NCBI GenBank assembly: GCA_030068145.1 | Contig: JAPJBO010000852.1 | Coordinates: 1 to 64,000, forward strand | DNA length: 64,000 nucleotides | Direction: 5' to 3' | Source of the DNA: Diplonema papillatum | Lineage: Eukaryota > Euglenozoa > Diplonemea > Diplonemida > Diplonemidae | Part shown: positions 50,400 to 59,661 of the stretch, one piece after another | How positions within the stretch are numbered: the first letter of the stretch is position 1 | How the letters are laid out: each line of letters begins with the position of its first letter | Program-made: the position numbers and the translations under genes | The notes under the pieces: generated by a model | Databases searched by the model: none | Seen by the model: the letters and a program-made list of their open reading frames with translations, nothing else | What the model was told of the DNA's origin: nothing

Positions 50400-51432
50400 T
50401 AGTCACGAAAGAGAGCCGATGCAGACTATCGCCACAGATTCTTTGCATTCCGACTCGCTTACATTCCACGAGGCTCTACAACATTCGATCGGGCAGGAGG
50501 GAATTGGCTCAGTCCAAGAAAAAACCGTCGGAGAAAAGACCTGCCAAACGGAATCAAAAACAGCCGTCCGGCGGGCTACTTTGACACTTGCTGTTCCAAA
50601 TAGGGTGGGCTTATTGCTGATACTCGCTGTCTCTCAGGGAAGAGGAGCTCGTCACTCGCACGACCGTGAATTGTTGATGCAGGTGCCTGCTCGTTCTTAC
50701 GTCAAGCTGAATTATCAGAACGGAAGTGAAACCGCCACGGTTTGCGGTGGCGAGCTTCTCATTGCCTCCAATCCTTTCAATGCGGAGCGGGCATGCGCCC
50801 CCGCTCCTCGTCTTGGAGGTTTCGGGACAAACCCGATCCATTTATTTCTTGAAAGTACGCTAATACTGCAGGGAATAGTTGACTAAACCTCTTGAGTTTG
50901 TGATATTCACGGTTCGGGGAGTCGGGAGATTTTAAAAAGCCAAAAAAAAACAGGAACGACCCCGTTCGTGAGAAAAAGCGAAGAATAAGAACACTTTCTT
51001 GTTCGAATACGATTTCCGTCTGTTCCGGCAGTATCAACCTGCGTGACCTGGAGGGATAGAATTTAAATCCAAATTGGTGTTTCTGAACCGAGTCGTGCAA
51101 CATGCGCGCGCAACCGAATCAACATACTTTGCATCCTGGCAGAGTCTGGCTGAGTCTCGCCAGAGTCCAGCCTGAGTCTGGGCTACTCAGGCAGACTCAG
51201 GCAAACTCAGGCTGGACAGTATATATATTAGTGTCCGGGTCACTTCATTGGGGCAGTGAGGGCCAAGAATCACAATCACAATTGCAATCACAAGGATTAA
51301 ACCCCAGCCACCTGGAAGGGCTAGTGATCTGGTGCTTTGGGCACCACCTCAAGAACCACATCACACAGCCGTTGAGCACGACATACCCAGGTGCAACACA
51401 ACTTGTAAAGCTTACAGCGTTAGGTATAGGTA
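50400..51432. other. no gene; G-like phrase and an imperfectly repeated hairpin
   Basis: CGATGCAGACTATCGCCACA near 50418 belongs to repeat G. 51165-51217 folds with perfect 13-bp arms GTCCAGCCTGAGT/ACTCAGGCTGGAC. The 169-codon frame at 50377-50886 is broken by a 21-base insertion with in-frame stops and a 4-base deletion in the duplicate, so I do not call it. Confidence 0.5.
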
Positions 51433-51488
51433 ATTACCTATACTCAACGAACCGCGATTTTTGCGGTTCAGCGTTAAGTATAGGTAAT
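51433..51488. repeat. 56-bp hairpin
   Basis: ATTACCTATACT pairs with AGTATAGGTAAT. Inside, GAACCGC pairs with GCGGTTC around a GATTTTT loop. Identical in the duplicate near 63732-63787. Confidence 0.85.
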
Positions 51489-51925
51489 CGCCTGCACTAG
51501 ACCAGCTTTAGGGTCCAATTTCAGGTGTTCAAGTTTTGTTTGCAACACTCAAATTCTGTCTGGTCAGGAGCACTTTAAATTTCAGTGCGTGGGGTCCCAA
51601 TTTGTTGTCTGGTACACCATGCACATCTGCAAGCTGCCAGAGCCTCAGTGACCAACCACTGAAGTGACCAGGTGCAGTAGTTCAGTACTAGTACCGTAGT
51701 TCAACAGTGCAGCCCCCCCAGCCTCGATACTAGTCTGAGTGTTTCTTCCCGGAGGGGAGTATTTCTCGCCAGGCTCAGCCAGGATGCAAAGCATGAATCA
51801 ACTTCCGCTTTTTTTGCCGTCCCATCTCCACCCGCTACTTGCGAGCGCCGAGGCGTTCGGGAAGCAGAAGCGGAGCTGCCAGCTATTTGTTCACCGAGAG
51901 AAATAGCTAATTATTCACCGAGAGA

Positions 51926-52022
51926 AAAGTTGGTTTCTTGCACGAGGGTTTTCCAGATTGCCACGAGAGCCCGTAGGGCTCAAGTGGCAAACTGGAAAAC
52001 CCGAGTGCAAGAAAACAACTTT
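51926..52022. ncRNA. 97-nt long hairpin, symmetric internal mismatches
   Basis: Two 47-base arms and a GTA loop. Paired segments of 7, 10, 11, 7 and 6 bp (AAAGTTG, TTTCTTGCAC, GGGTTTTCCAG, TTGCCAC, GAGCCC with their exact partners) are separated by single mismatches (G/A, A/A) and by two 2x2 steps (GA/GA and GA/AA). No bulges. It may be an RNA gene (small-RNA precursor) or a foldback insertion. The related flank at 14915 lacks it. Confidence 0.5.
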
Positions 52023-52558
52023 CTCGAGATAAGAAGATAGCTTTACTGCAGGGGCAACTTACTTTTCTGCAGCACAGCAGGTTCTCATCATGCGGAGTTC
52101 GGTGCAAACACAACAGGTCAAAAGTCCTGAGTGAGAGCAACTAGTCGAGTCTTTTCCCGAGCGTTTTCCAGATTTTGCAATGCCTTCGGGTCGTGCGAAA
52201 GTTTTGAATCTCGAGTGACTTTTTCCTCCATTATTGCACGGGAATAAATAGCTTTTTCTGCATCACAAGTGAGCTACACGGCCAGCCAACCCTGTGTCGA
52301 CAACGCCCGGGCATGCTTCTGTTGTGTACAACTTCACAGTCGGTGCAGTTCTTGAGTAGCAACCTCCTGCTTCCTGGCCGTTAGCCTTAGTTTTCTCCCC
52401 CCCTCAGGTGACACCACTTTGTCTTCAGCCCTACTTCAACTCTCTTCGCATTGTCGCTCTTATCACTTCTCCGTCGGCGTCCTAGGTTGGCGGGCCCGGC
52501 GGGTTGGCGGGAGCATAGTCTGGCATATAATGCTCTCATAGATGTAAATTCTTCGCGG
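52023..52558. other. no gene seen
   Basis: Includes GGTCAAAAGTCCTGAGTGAG near 52112, an IJ scrap, and a weaker imperfect hairpin at 52146-52240. Confidence 0.45.
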
Positions 52559-52903
52559 ATGTCCCCAACCAGAAAGGGAAAGCACGCAAAGCGGCTGCGC
52601 GAAGACGATGATACGAGTGGGTGCAAGCCCCCGGAAATACGACTCGGCGTGTGCGAAGAGGTAGCCACCCGCAACGAATGCGGACCATCGCCGCGGATAC
52701 CCTCCGCGTTCATATTCTCGAAGGTTCACGACCTACGAGGAGGAGTTGGAGCTCAGAAGCCCGGTGTCTGCAAGCGTTCAAGGATCGCGCGACCGCCAGC
52801 GGCGGTCGAAAGCTGGCTGCACGGTGGACCGGTCATGGTCATGACCGCATGTTTGACCGGTCAGTTTCTGACCGGTCAGCTGAGAAAGGTATGCGGTCAT
52901 TGA
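52559..52903 (+). CDS. possible N-terminal part of an unknown protein
   Basis: From ATG: MSPTRKGKHAKRLREDDDTS then GCKPPEIRLGVCEEVATRNE and FIFSKVHDLRGG. A basic then acidic start looks like a real nuclear or structural protein N-terminus. The last third of the frame runs into the palindrome cluster at 52816 and is probably not coding. No family recognised. Confidence 0.3.
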   Translation: MSPTRKGKHAKRLREDDDTSGCKPPEIRLGVCEEVATRNECGPSPRIPSAFIFSKVHDLRGGVGAQKPGVCKRSRIARPPAAVESWLHGGPVMVMTACLTGQFLTGQLRKVCGH

Positions 52904-52935
52904 CCGCATACCTTGCGGTCAATGACCGCAGCCTG
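52816..52935. repeat. cluster of GACCGGTC / TGACCGCAT palindromes
   Basis: Contains GACCGGTC repeats, the 29-base AAGGTATGCGGTCA-T-TGACCGCATACCTT (52886-52914, perfect 14-bp arms), and GCGGTCA-A-TGACCGC directly after. Confidence 0.9.
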
Positions 52936-53234
52936 TGGTAAGCCGCAAGGGATTCCTGCCTTTTTGGGTTGAAAGTTCACCTGGTAAACGTGCTTCTGCG
53001 TTTCGGGGGTCAGAAACGCTGGTTGGAGAAAAGGTATGTTGGGTGTCATGTACATGAGACCACAATCACACGGTGCGCTCCAGCACCGGGTGAACTGTGC
53101 AGTCCATTAGAGGGTGTCACACCTGCACCTCGATAGTGTAGATGGCTTCGAAGTTGTAGACGTTGGAGTGCCGCGCGGTCTTGACCAGGGCCCTCGCCTG
53201 GCCGCTCGCGAGCGGAGGCCCCAATTTTTTTTGT

Positions 53235-53788
53235 TCACACGTCAAGAACCTTGTGCGCCTTGGACGCCCGCGTACTCGAGGTTCTAGGCAGCGCCAGAAA
53301 CTGGCCCAGAATCTGCGGAGCAGCGCCGTGGTCACGGACGGCATCGAAGACCGGCCTGAACTCCTTCACGCCCGGCGGCTTCGCCCGCCGTGGGTCCGAC
53401 GACTCCTTCCCGAGGACAGCCATCATCCTACTCACGCTCTTTCATTCAGCGGGTCGTCGAGAACACACGCCGCCGCTTTGTTCTCCGCCAGCACGGACGC
53501 CATGATGTTCAGGGACACCCCATCAGCCCCATTGTCGCCCATCAGCAACAGGCGACCACCGCCACCGTAGGGCCCGACGCCCAGGCCTCGACACTTGGGC
53601 CTGTTGTCGGTGGCTCTCGGAGCTGGCCTGGGGCTGGTCGGTGCCCGGGGCTCAGGCGAGTTCACTTTGGTCGTCAACGCTCTCGTCCCCCAAATCTTCA
53701 TCGACAGGTGAAGATCGAAGCCAAAGGGGACCACGACCCCCTGCAGATAGCGCAGTACATGGCACAGCTTGGGTCCGGCGGCCATCAC
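53235..53788 (-). pseudogene. frameshifted fragment of an unknown protein gene
   Basis: The minus strand reads CHVLRYLQGVVVPFGFDLHL ... MGDNGADGVSLNIMASVLAE ... ACVLDDPLNE. After a one-base shift near 53450 it continues MAVLGKESSDPRRAKPPGVK and EFRPVFDAVRDHGAAPQILG to a stop at 53235. Protein-like composition is kept across the shift. Family not recognised. Together with the minus frame at 56485-56845 it may be one gene split by E3. Confidence 0.45.
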
Positions 53789-54939
53789 ACAACTGCCACC
53801 CGGACGGTGTTAACGAGTTTTCAGATTTTTCTGGACTCTGTGCCGTCGCCGAAGAACCTGGCAGATCACTGCCCGGGGAGCTTGGGTTCATCACCGCGCG
53901 ACAGGTATCCGGGCTTGACGGTCTGCAGGTACGCCGGGCTACTGCAAACCCCCTCGAGTCGAAAGGGGCGCCCGTACAGCAACGTCGCCTGCCGTGGTTG
54001 CAACGGCTGGTGACTGGCGCCCGGAGAATGGCAGTGAAGCGAGGGGCCAATTACCATTATAGACCATACTTCAAACTTTTGACCCAGTATAGACCACGAT
54101 TCAAACTTTTGACCCATTATAGACCACGATTCAAACTTTTGACCCATTATAGACCACGATTCAAACTTTTGACCCATTATAGACCACGATTCAAACTTTT
54201 GACCCATTATAGACCACGATTCAAACTTTTGACCCATTATAGACCACGATTCAAACTTTTGACCCATTATAGACCACGATTCAAACTTTTGACCCATTAT
54301 AGACCACGATTCAAACTTTTGACCCATTATAGACCACGATTCAAACTTTTGACCCATTATAGACCACGATTCAAACTTTTGACCCATTATAGACCACGAT
54401 TCAAACTTTTGACCCATTATAGACCACGATTCAAACTTTTGACCCATTATAGACCATAAGCCAAACTTATGTCCCATTCTATGCGTACAAGACAATGTCC
54501 AGCAATGCACAAACTTTTTAGCGTTTTTGTGGTTGTCAGCTGGGCCTCTTGACCTGAGGCCGTGACTTGCGTCAGATCCTGAGCCTCCCTCATGAGAGCC
54601 TAATAATAGAGGGGCTGCCAGGCTGGCACTCACTGCCAGACTGACCTGAGACGGCGGAGTCAGTGGTCCAGTAACTCAGTCAGTTGTCTCGCCAGACGCG
54701 GCCAGCGATGGCATCCGAGCCAGTTTCGGCGGTCGGTGATGAGCGTCTTCCCGGTCAAAAGCCCGAAGGCTGTCTTGTTGCGGACGGCTCTGATCAAACT
54801 GCTTTCGCGCAGTTCCGCCTGTCACCCGGCCCTGTGTCCATCGTCTTGTTGCGTTGTGGTATTGTCCTTTGACGTGAGCCATGCCTCTCTCACCTTTAAG
54901 ACACGGCTGTGCCACGCATTCGTCTTGTTCTTGTTGCTA

Positions 54940-54970
54940 GTGGGGAGTCATTTGCATGCAAATGAGGACC
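54940..54970. repeat. palindromic motif shared with 45694 and 57980
   Basis: Core TCATTTGCATGCAAATGA (54948-54965) is a perfect 18-bp palindrome holding two overlapping ATTTGCAT octamers. The 31-bp context GTGGGGAG...GAGGACC matches the two other sites with two differences. Confidence 0.85.
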
Positions 54971-55476
54971 GCACTTTGCCAGATTTTAGAAGTTAAAAAG
55001 GGTGCCTCGTTTTCGTCTGCAAATTCCCGGGCTGCAACTGCGATCAAGTTTTGGGCTACAGTTGAGCAAAAGAACGTGTCGCTCACTGTGTGGGAGCTGG
55101 GCCCGCTCAGCCCGGAAAGCCCAGCCTCTGCACGTGGCAGCCAGCGGGGCCGAGGCAGCAACGGAAGTCCGTGCACTTTCCACCTCAGCCTGCGAGTTGC
55201 AGAGTGGACGGCGATGCGTTAGAAGAGGTTGAGGTCATTGGGCACTCGTGCCATAGGGTGGTGGCGAAGCCAAAAGGCTCGACCATAGTTGTCGTCACCA
55301 AGATGAAGGAGCTACTACGCGTAGTGGTGCAGCACAACCAGCAGTGACAGCTAACTCGGGCACTACACGACTCGCACTATAGATACGACTCGACGCGCAG
55401 ACGAACAGTAAAGCGGCCCGCGTCGCAGGTGGCACAAACCGAAGAAGCCCGTGAGGCAGGGAGTGGAGACGAGGTG

Positions 55477-56097
55477 ATGCAAGACGAAGGGGAAGCGCGA
55501 AGCGACCAGCCCGGACGGACCAACAAGACGCAAGACCAGGCGACCAAGAGAAGGAGGGGGACGCGACCCAGAGACCCGGGCCGAGTAGCCCGGAACTATT
55601 GTGATGGACCTTTCTTCGGGACACCAGCCTCCCCGTTGCCGCCGCGCGAGCGGACGAATTTCACGTTCCCAGCGGCACTAGTCGGTCCGTACCGAAAGGT
55701 TTTCGCTGTTGACCCGGAGGATAGGAAGAACTATCTCACGGCGGACATGGAAGAGGCGTGCCGCCAATTCCTCGGAGCGTGCGACGACTGTGCCCTCGCC
55801 TGGGCGAAGGGTGTGGTGGCCGACGTGCTGTCGGTCGAGTACAGCGAGGCGAACAAACTGTCAGCCCCGCAGCTCGTTGGTGTGCTGATGGCCTTGCGGG
55901 AACGGGACCCCGAAGCAACGGCCCTCGCAGTGGCGAAGAGTTCACCCGCGCCCGTCGCAACGGCTTCCGGGGCTCACGCACTCAAAGATCGACTTATACG
56001 CACGACGATCGCGTCCTCCCGCCTGCTCTTCCCGGCCACTCGCGTCCTCCGCGGCGAAAACGGGAAAGCGAAGATTCCGGTTCCTTTCCGTGGCTGA
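55477..56097 (+). CDS. ORF inside E3, unknown protein
   Basis: 206 codons from the first ATG (MQDEGEARSDQPGRTNKTQD). The frame is open further up to 55348 without an ATG. An acidic/basic N-terminus with KRRRGTRPR is followed by a regular helical middle: DPEDRKNYLTADMEEACRQF, DCALAWAKGVVADVLSVEYS, KLSAPQLVGVLMALRERD. No catalytic motif seen. The C-terminal region shares 24 bases (GGGGCTCACGCACTCAAAGA and on) with 2345-2368, so a mobile or repeated segment is included. It could be the element's own protein or a captured gene. Confidence 0.55.
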   Translation: MQDEGEARSDQPGRTNKTQDQATKRRRGTRPRDPGRVARNYCDGPFFGTPASPLPPRERTNFTFPAALVGPYRKVFAVDPEDRKNYLTADMEEACRQFLGACDDCALAWAKGVVADVLSVEYSEANKLSAPQLVGVLMALRERDPEATALAVAKSSPAPVATASGAHALKDRLIRTTIASSRLLFPATRVLRGENGKAKIPVPFRG

Positions 56098-56484
56098 GTG
56101 GGTCAGCAGCCTACAACAGTTGCAACCGACAAGTTGCACCACCGGCAATATCCGTGGATTGAGCCGCGATGATGACTGTCAATGAGCGTCGAAATTTCTA
56201 ATTTGAGCTTTAACGAGCACTCCAGTGTTTTTTGAGGAATCCGTGACCCGGCGTGGGTGATCCAATGTCAAGTGTCAGTGCTGGCTATAATGGGTCGAAA
56301 GTTCGAAGTATGGTCTATAATGGGTCAAAAGTTTGGAGCATGGTCTATAATGGGTCAAAAGTTTGGAGCATGGTCTATAATGGGTCAAAAGTTTGAAACG
56401 TGGTCTATAATGGGTCAAAAGTTTGGCGGTTTGGTCTATAATGGGTCAAAAGTTTGAAGTATGGTCTATAATGGTCATTGGCCC

Positions 56485-56845
56485 GCAAGGGTACCTGTAA
56501 ATCCAGGGTCTCTGGGGCCACAGGAAGCGCGAACTGAACGCAAGGACCTTCCACAGCCTGCACCGCAACTGGTTGCACACACACCGGTTGCACGACGGTG
56601 GACACAGCTTCCTTCACTGCAGGCTTCACTGCGTAAGTGAAATCAGCGGTGAATGGCAGTGAAGCGAGGGGTGTCAGGCCGTCATGCGTGCGGTAGCCGG
56701 AGCGGCAGAGAGGTCCCCCGACGGCCGCCGCCCAGCCTTTGATGTGGGCAAGGAGCGGTACGGACTCGTTGTCCGCATCGTGCTGCGGCACCTCGATGGG
56801 ACCTCGGGCCCGAACCCCCTGCTTTTCCCGGGCCTCGAGTACCAA
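56485..56845 (-). pseudogene. open minus-strand fragment cut by E3, unknown
   Basis: VPQHDADNESVPLLAHIKGW, AAVGGPLCRSGYRTHDGLTP and YAVKPAVKEAVSTVVQPVCV run toward E3 and are lost at its end. VQPVCVQPVAVQAVEGP is a short internal repetition. The frame before VPQHDAD lacks a good start. A continuation may lie at 53235-54043 on the far side of E3. Confidence 0.35.
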
Positions 56846-56861
56846 TACCTGCTCGGGACCT

Positions 56862-57490
56862 GAAGTCCTATTTCTTCCAATTCCCAGTAGGACGGCTTTC
56901 TTCGGGCTTCGGACCGGAGACCCGACGGGGGCGTGGCTCTGTATTGGGCGCCTGGGCAGGTCGTTTTCCCATGATTGCGCAGGACTCTGTTCATGTCATC
57001 ACGGAGCTTGCCGGGGACGACAGGATAGTCTGGTACGACGACTGTCGGTGGCTGTCCGGATGCGCTTCGCGCTGTGCGCAACCGAGTCCTGCAGCGTGCC
57101 CGTATGGTGCGCATGATGTCAAGGACGAGTAGTCTGTCCTCGAGCAAAGACGAGAAGTCTGTCCTCGCGGCGAAGACGTACCGGCTGAAGCAAGGGTGGG
57201 TGCAGAAGCCGCACCTCCTCTTTTGCTCGGTCGATTTGACGCAAGTGACTCTGTGCGGCGTCTGGAAGTCGTCGAGACCGCCATTTGAGCGTGGCCGGTA
57301 TGGGGCACACTGCTCTGCAGGGTGAGCCCAGTGCTTGCGGATGGTGACCCTGGCGCACCAGGTCCTGACCGGTTCCCTGGGCTGGGAGTTGCTAGTCCGC
57401 GTGACGATATCTTTCCGTTCCTGCGGGGGTGAGACGGCGTCTATCAGCCAACGGTGGCACTTCAGCCATTGGTGCTGCACACGGCAACCC
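56862..57490 (+). pseudogene. RT relic, copy 2, with motif A retained
   Basis: LKSYFFQFPVGR and ITELAGDDRIVWYDDCRWL are readable in one frame. Later pieces (AAKTYRLKQGWVQKPHLLFC, TLAHQVLTGSLGWELLVRV) follow in others. From 56942 on it is identical in layout to 44656-45200. To the left it keeps about 80 bases of RT that the first copy lost. Confidence 0.8.
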
Positions 57491-58723
57491 TATGTCCACT
57501 GTGCTCTGCGGAGTTTACTTCGCAGATTGCCACCGTAAAAAGAAGACAAGTCAGTGTCCTGTCTGCAGACACTCAGGTTCTGCGCTGATGATGGTCAGCC
57601 TTATGTGTCCGTGGCTTAAGGACAGAAACACGGCGCAGACGGGACCAGTGCGGTGTTGAGCAAATACCCATTCCAAGCACGTTCTTGCAACCCACCCCCC
57701 CCGCCGCCGCGCGGTCCTGGCACGTGATGGTGCGTTTTGGCATGGTTCATCATTGCTGGCTTGGCAGCCCTGAGAAGCCCCCATGGACACGCGCCGAACA
57801 CCAGAAAGGTCCAAATACCACCCCAGGCCCTGGGCCGACCTCAGGGACCTCAGGAACCCCAGGGAAGGGAACACTTACAAAATCACGAAGAATACATCCA
57901 AATTCACTAAGAATACATTAACTAGCAAAACACTAAACATACACACAAAATCACTAAGATACGTCGTCTTGTTGCGTTAGTGGGGAGTCATTTGCAAGCA
58001 AATGAGTACCACACTAAGATACAAGCGGGATCACTAGATACAGACGCAAAAATACAGGAAATACAAGCGAACACACAAGTAAACTAAGAAAGCAACCCAT
58101 TTCCAGGTAAATTCATGAAAGAATAGATAAACCCTCACCTTATCTCGTGCCCCGGTTGTCCGGAGCCGTGCACTGCATGTGTTCCGGTAGGACATTCTTT
58201 TGCAAGGCTGACACAACGAATGCGAGACTTCTGCAAGCTCACAAGGGATGAGTACGAGGCGTTGGAAGGCGAATGAGATGGGACAGTTTTCCTGTAGGCG
58301 TGGGGGGGATATGGTTGCAAAAAGGGGCGCGAGGGTTGGCAAGGGGACTGTGTGTGGAGGGTGCAATGGAAACACATGGCATTTGAGTTGCTCCCTCACG
58401 CAATCACCACGTGCTAGAAGCCTAGCACTCCCGCGATGCGCATTTCTGGAAGAAAGAACAGTCGGGGACTCGGAAGTCCACCTGCAGAAGAATACGAAGG
58501 TATCCAGGATCTACACCAACCCGACCCCTACGTCGTCAGGAGCAAACCCTGCAAGAAAGCTCCAGTATGACTCGAGGTGAGCCCAGGCGGGCGACCCACA
58601 CACACTGTCATTAATGAACGACTGTGCTGAAGAAAGTTCCAGTGCGCGCTGCAAGCACACACCTGCCCGACGATACTGGTAATGGTGAGGAAAATACTCT
58701 GTCCGTCCGAAGAATGATCCTTT
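57487..58723. other. no gene; duplicate of 45201-46437
   Basis: Carries the same palindromic motif at 57980-58010. Confidence 0.6.
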
Positions 58724-59101
58724 GTGCTGGCCAAGCCTTCTGAGATGAGAACACCGCCGGCAGTGCTGCAGACGGCACCCAGCAGCCCGCTGAGCTGCAA
58801 GACCGCAAAGGGAAGGGGCTGGAATGCCTCCAGTCTACAGTACAGGCTTTTTAGGGACTTCTGCGTACAATCTTAGCTGTTCAGCGAGCATTCTTGGTGG
58901 TTCCACTTGTATTAGTGTATTTTTAGTGTTTCCGCTGGCATTTTTCGTGTCCCTGGATATATTATCAGCGATTTTCGAAGTCCGCGGCTCCCGCCCCCGC
59001 GTCCGTCCTTGCGGAAAGGGGGCCAATTTATGTTACCTGGCAGTTCCCGCAACGGTTTTGCGACACATCTCTTCACAGCAGTAAACATTGTTACTTTTCG
59101 A
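58724..59101 (+). repeat. repeat N, copy 3
   Basis: Duplicate of 46438-46815. Confidence 0.9.
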
Positions 59102-59236
59102 CGTGCCTTTGCGCTAGAGGCTCAGAGTCCGACTGGTTCTGACTTTTTCGACAGTCGAAAGCATATTGGTACCCCCGAAAACCGAAGTAACGCAGTACGC
59201 AAGAACTCCGCACGAACTACGCCGACAGACCACAGA

Positions 59237-59461
59237 GTTGCACTCTCCACGTGGAGGACGGGAGGGCATGGCCACGGCGGTTCCTCGTACCCGTACACCC
59301 TGCCGGGCGACCGGCTGTGGCCGAAGGTGCGCCATTGGGCGAAGCTGGAAGCGCGGCTGGAGGGCAGCCTCGCGGTGCGGGGCAGCCAAAGGTACAACCT
59401 GACCGAGCTCTACCAAGACGGCATTTTTTACCGCCGGAACGGCCGCAGCCGGCGGCCATAT
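59237..59461 (+). pseudogene. truncated 5' copy of oxidase 2, duplicate
   Basis: Duplicate of 46951-47175 with the same 5-base loss, so the truncation predates the segmental duplication. Confidence 0.88.
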
Positions 59462-59661
59462 GGCCAACTGCTCTCCGTGTTGACACTGTTTCTTATGGAA
59501 ATTTGCCAAAAGACAAAAAATTACTCAAATAAACGCTGAAAAGTTCTCAATCGAGAATTCCGCTCCCAAACACATGTCGGGCCGTCACATCAAACATACC
59601 AGGCAACCAACCCAAGCAGATTCCAAAGAACCGCAAGTAAAGCAGCAACAACAACAACAAC

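Larger units (their letters stand above)
44656..51702 (+). repeat. segmental duplication, copy 1
   Basis: Matches 56942-64000 base for base over about 7.05 kb, with few substitutions and small length changes. Examples: 12 extra bases near 62065, 5 near 62305 and 21 near 62970 in copy 2, and a longer AT run in copy 1 near 49655. The left limit is TATTGGGCGCC. The right limit in copy 2 is the window end. Confidence 0.95.
54044..56484. mobile_element. foldback-type transposon E3, inverted ends are 30-bp tandem arrays
   Basis: Outer ends GGGCCAAT and ATTGGCCC, then 30-bp units of TTATAGACCACGATTCAAAC plus TTTTGACCCA: about 14 copies at 54052-54470 and about 6 inverted copies at 56283-56475. The terminal unit on both sides is the variant with CCATACTTC. 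The 1.8-kb core holds an ORF (55477-56097). No clear target duplication. GAATGGCAGTGAAGCGAGGG occurs just outside the left end and again at 56653, so the target region itself contains a repeat. Confidence 0.8.

Noticed and set aside
50377..50886. 169-codon ORF as a gene
   Set aside because: The duplicate copy at 62676 has an insertion of 21 bases with in-frame stops and a 4-base deletion; the frame is not conserved and it contains dispersed repeats G and H.
54052..54470. CRISPR array
   Set aside because: Direct 30-bp units without spacers, with an inverted counterpart at 56283; a transposon end in a eukaryote.
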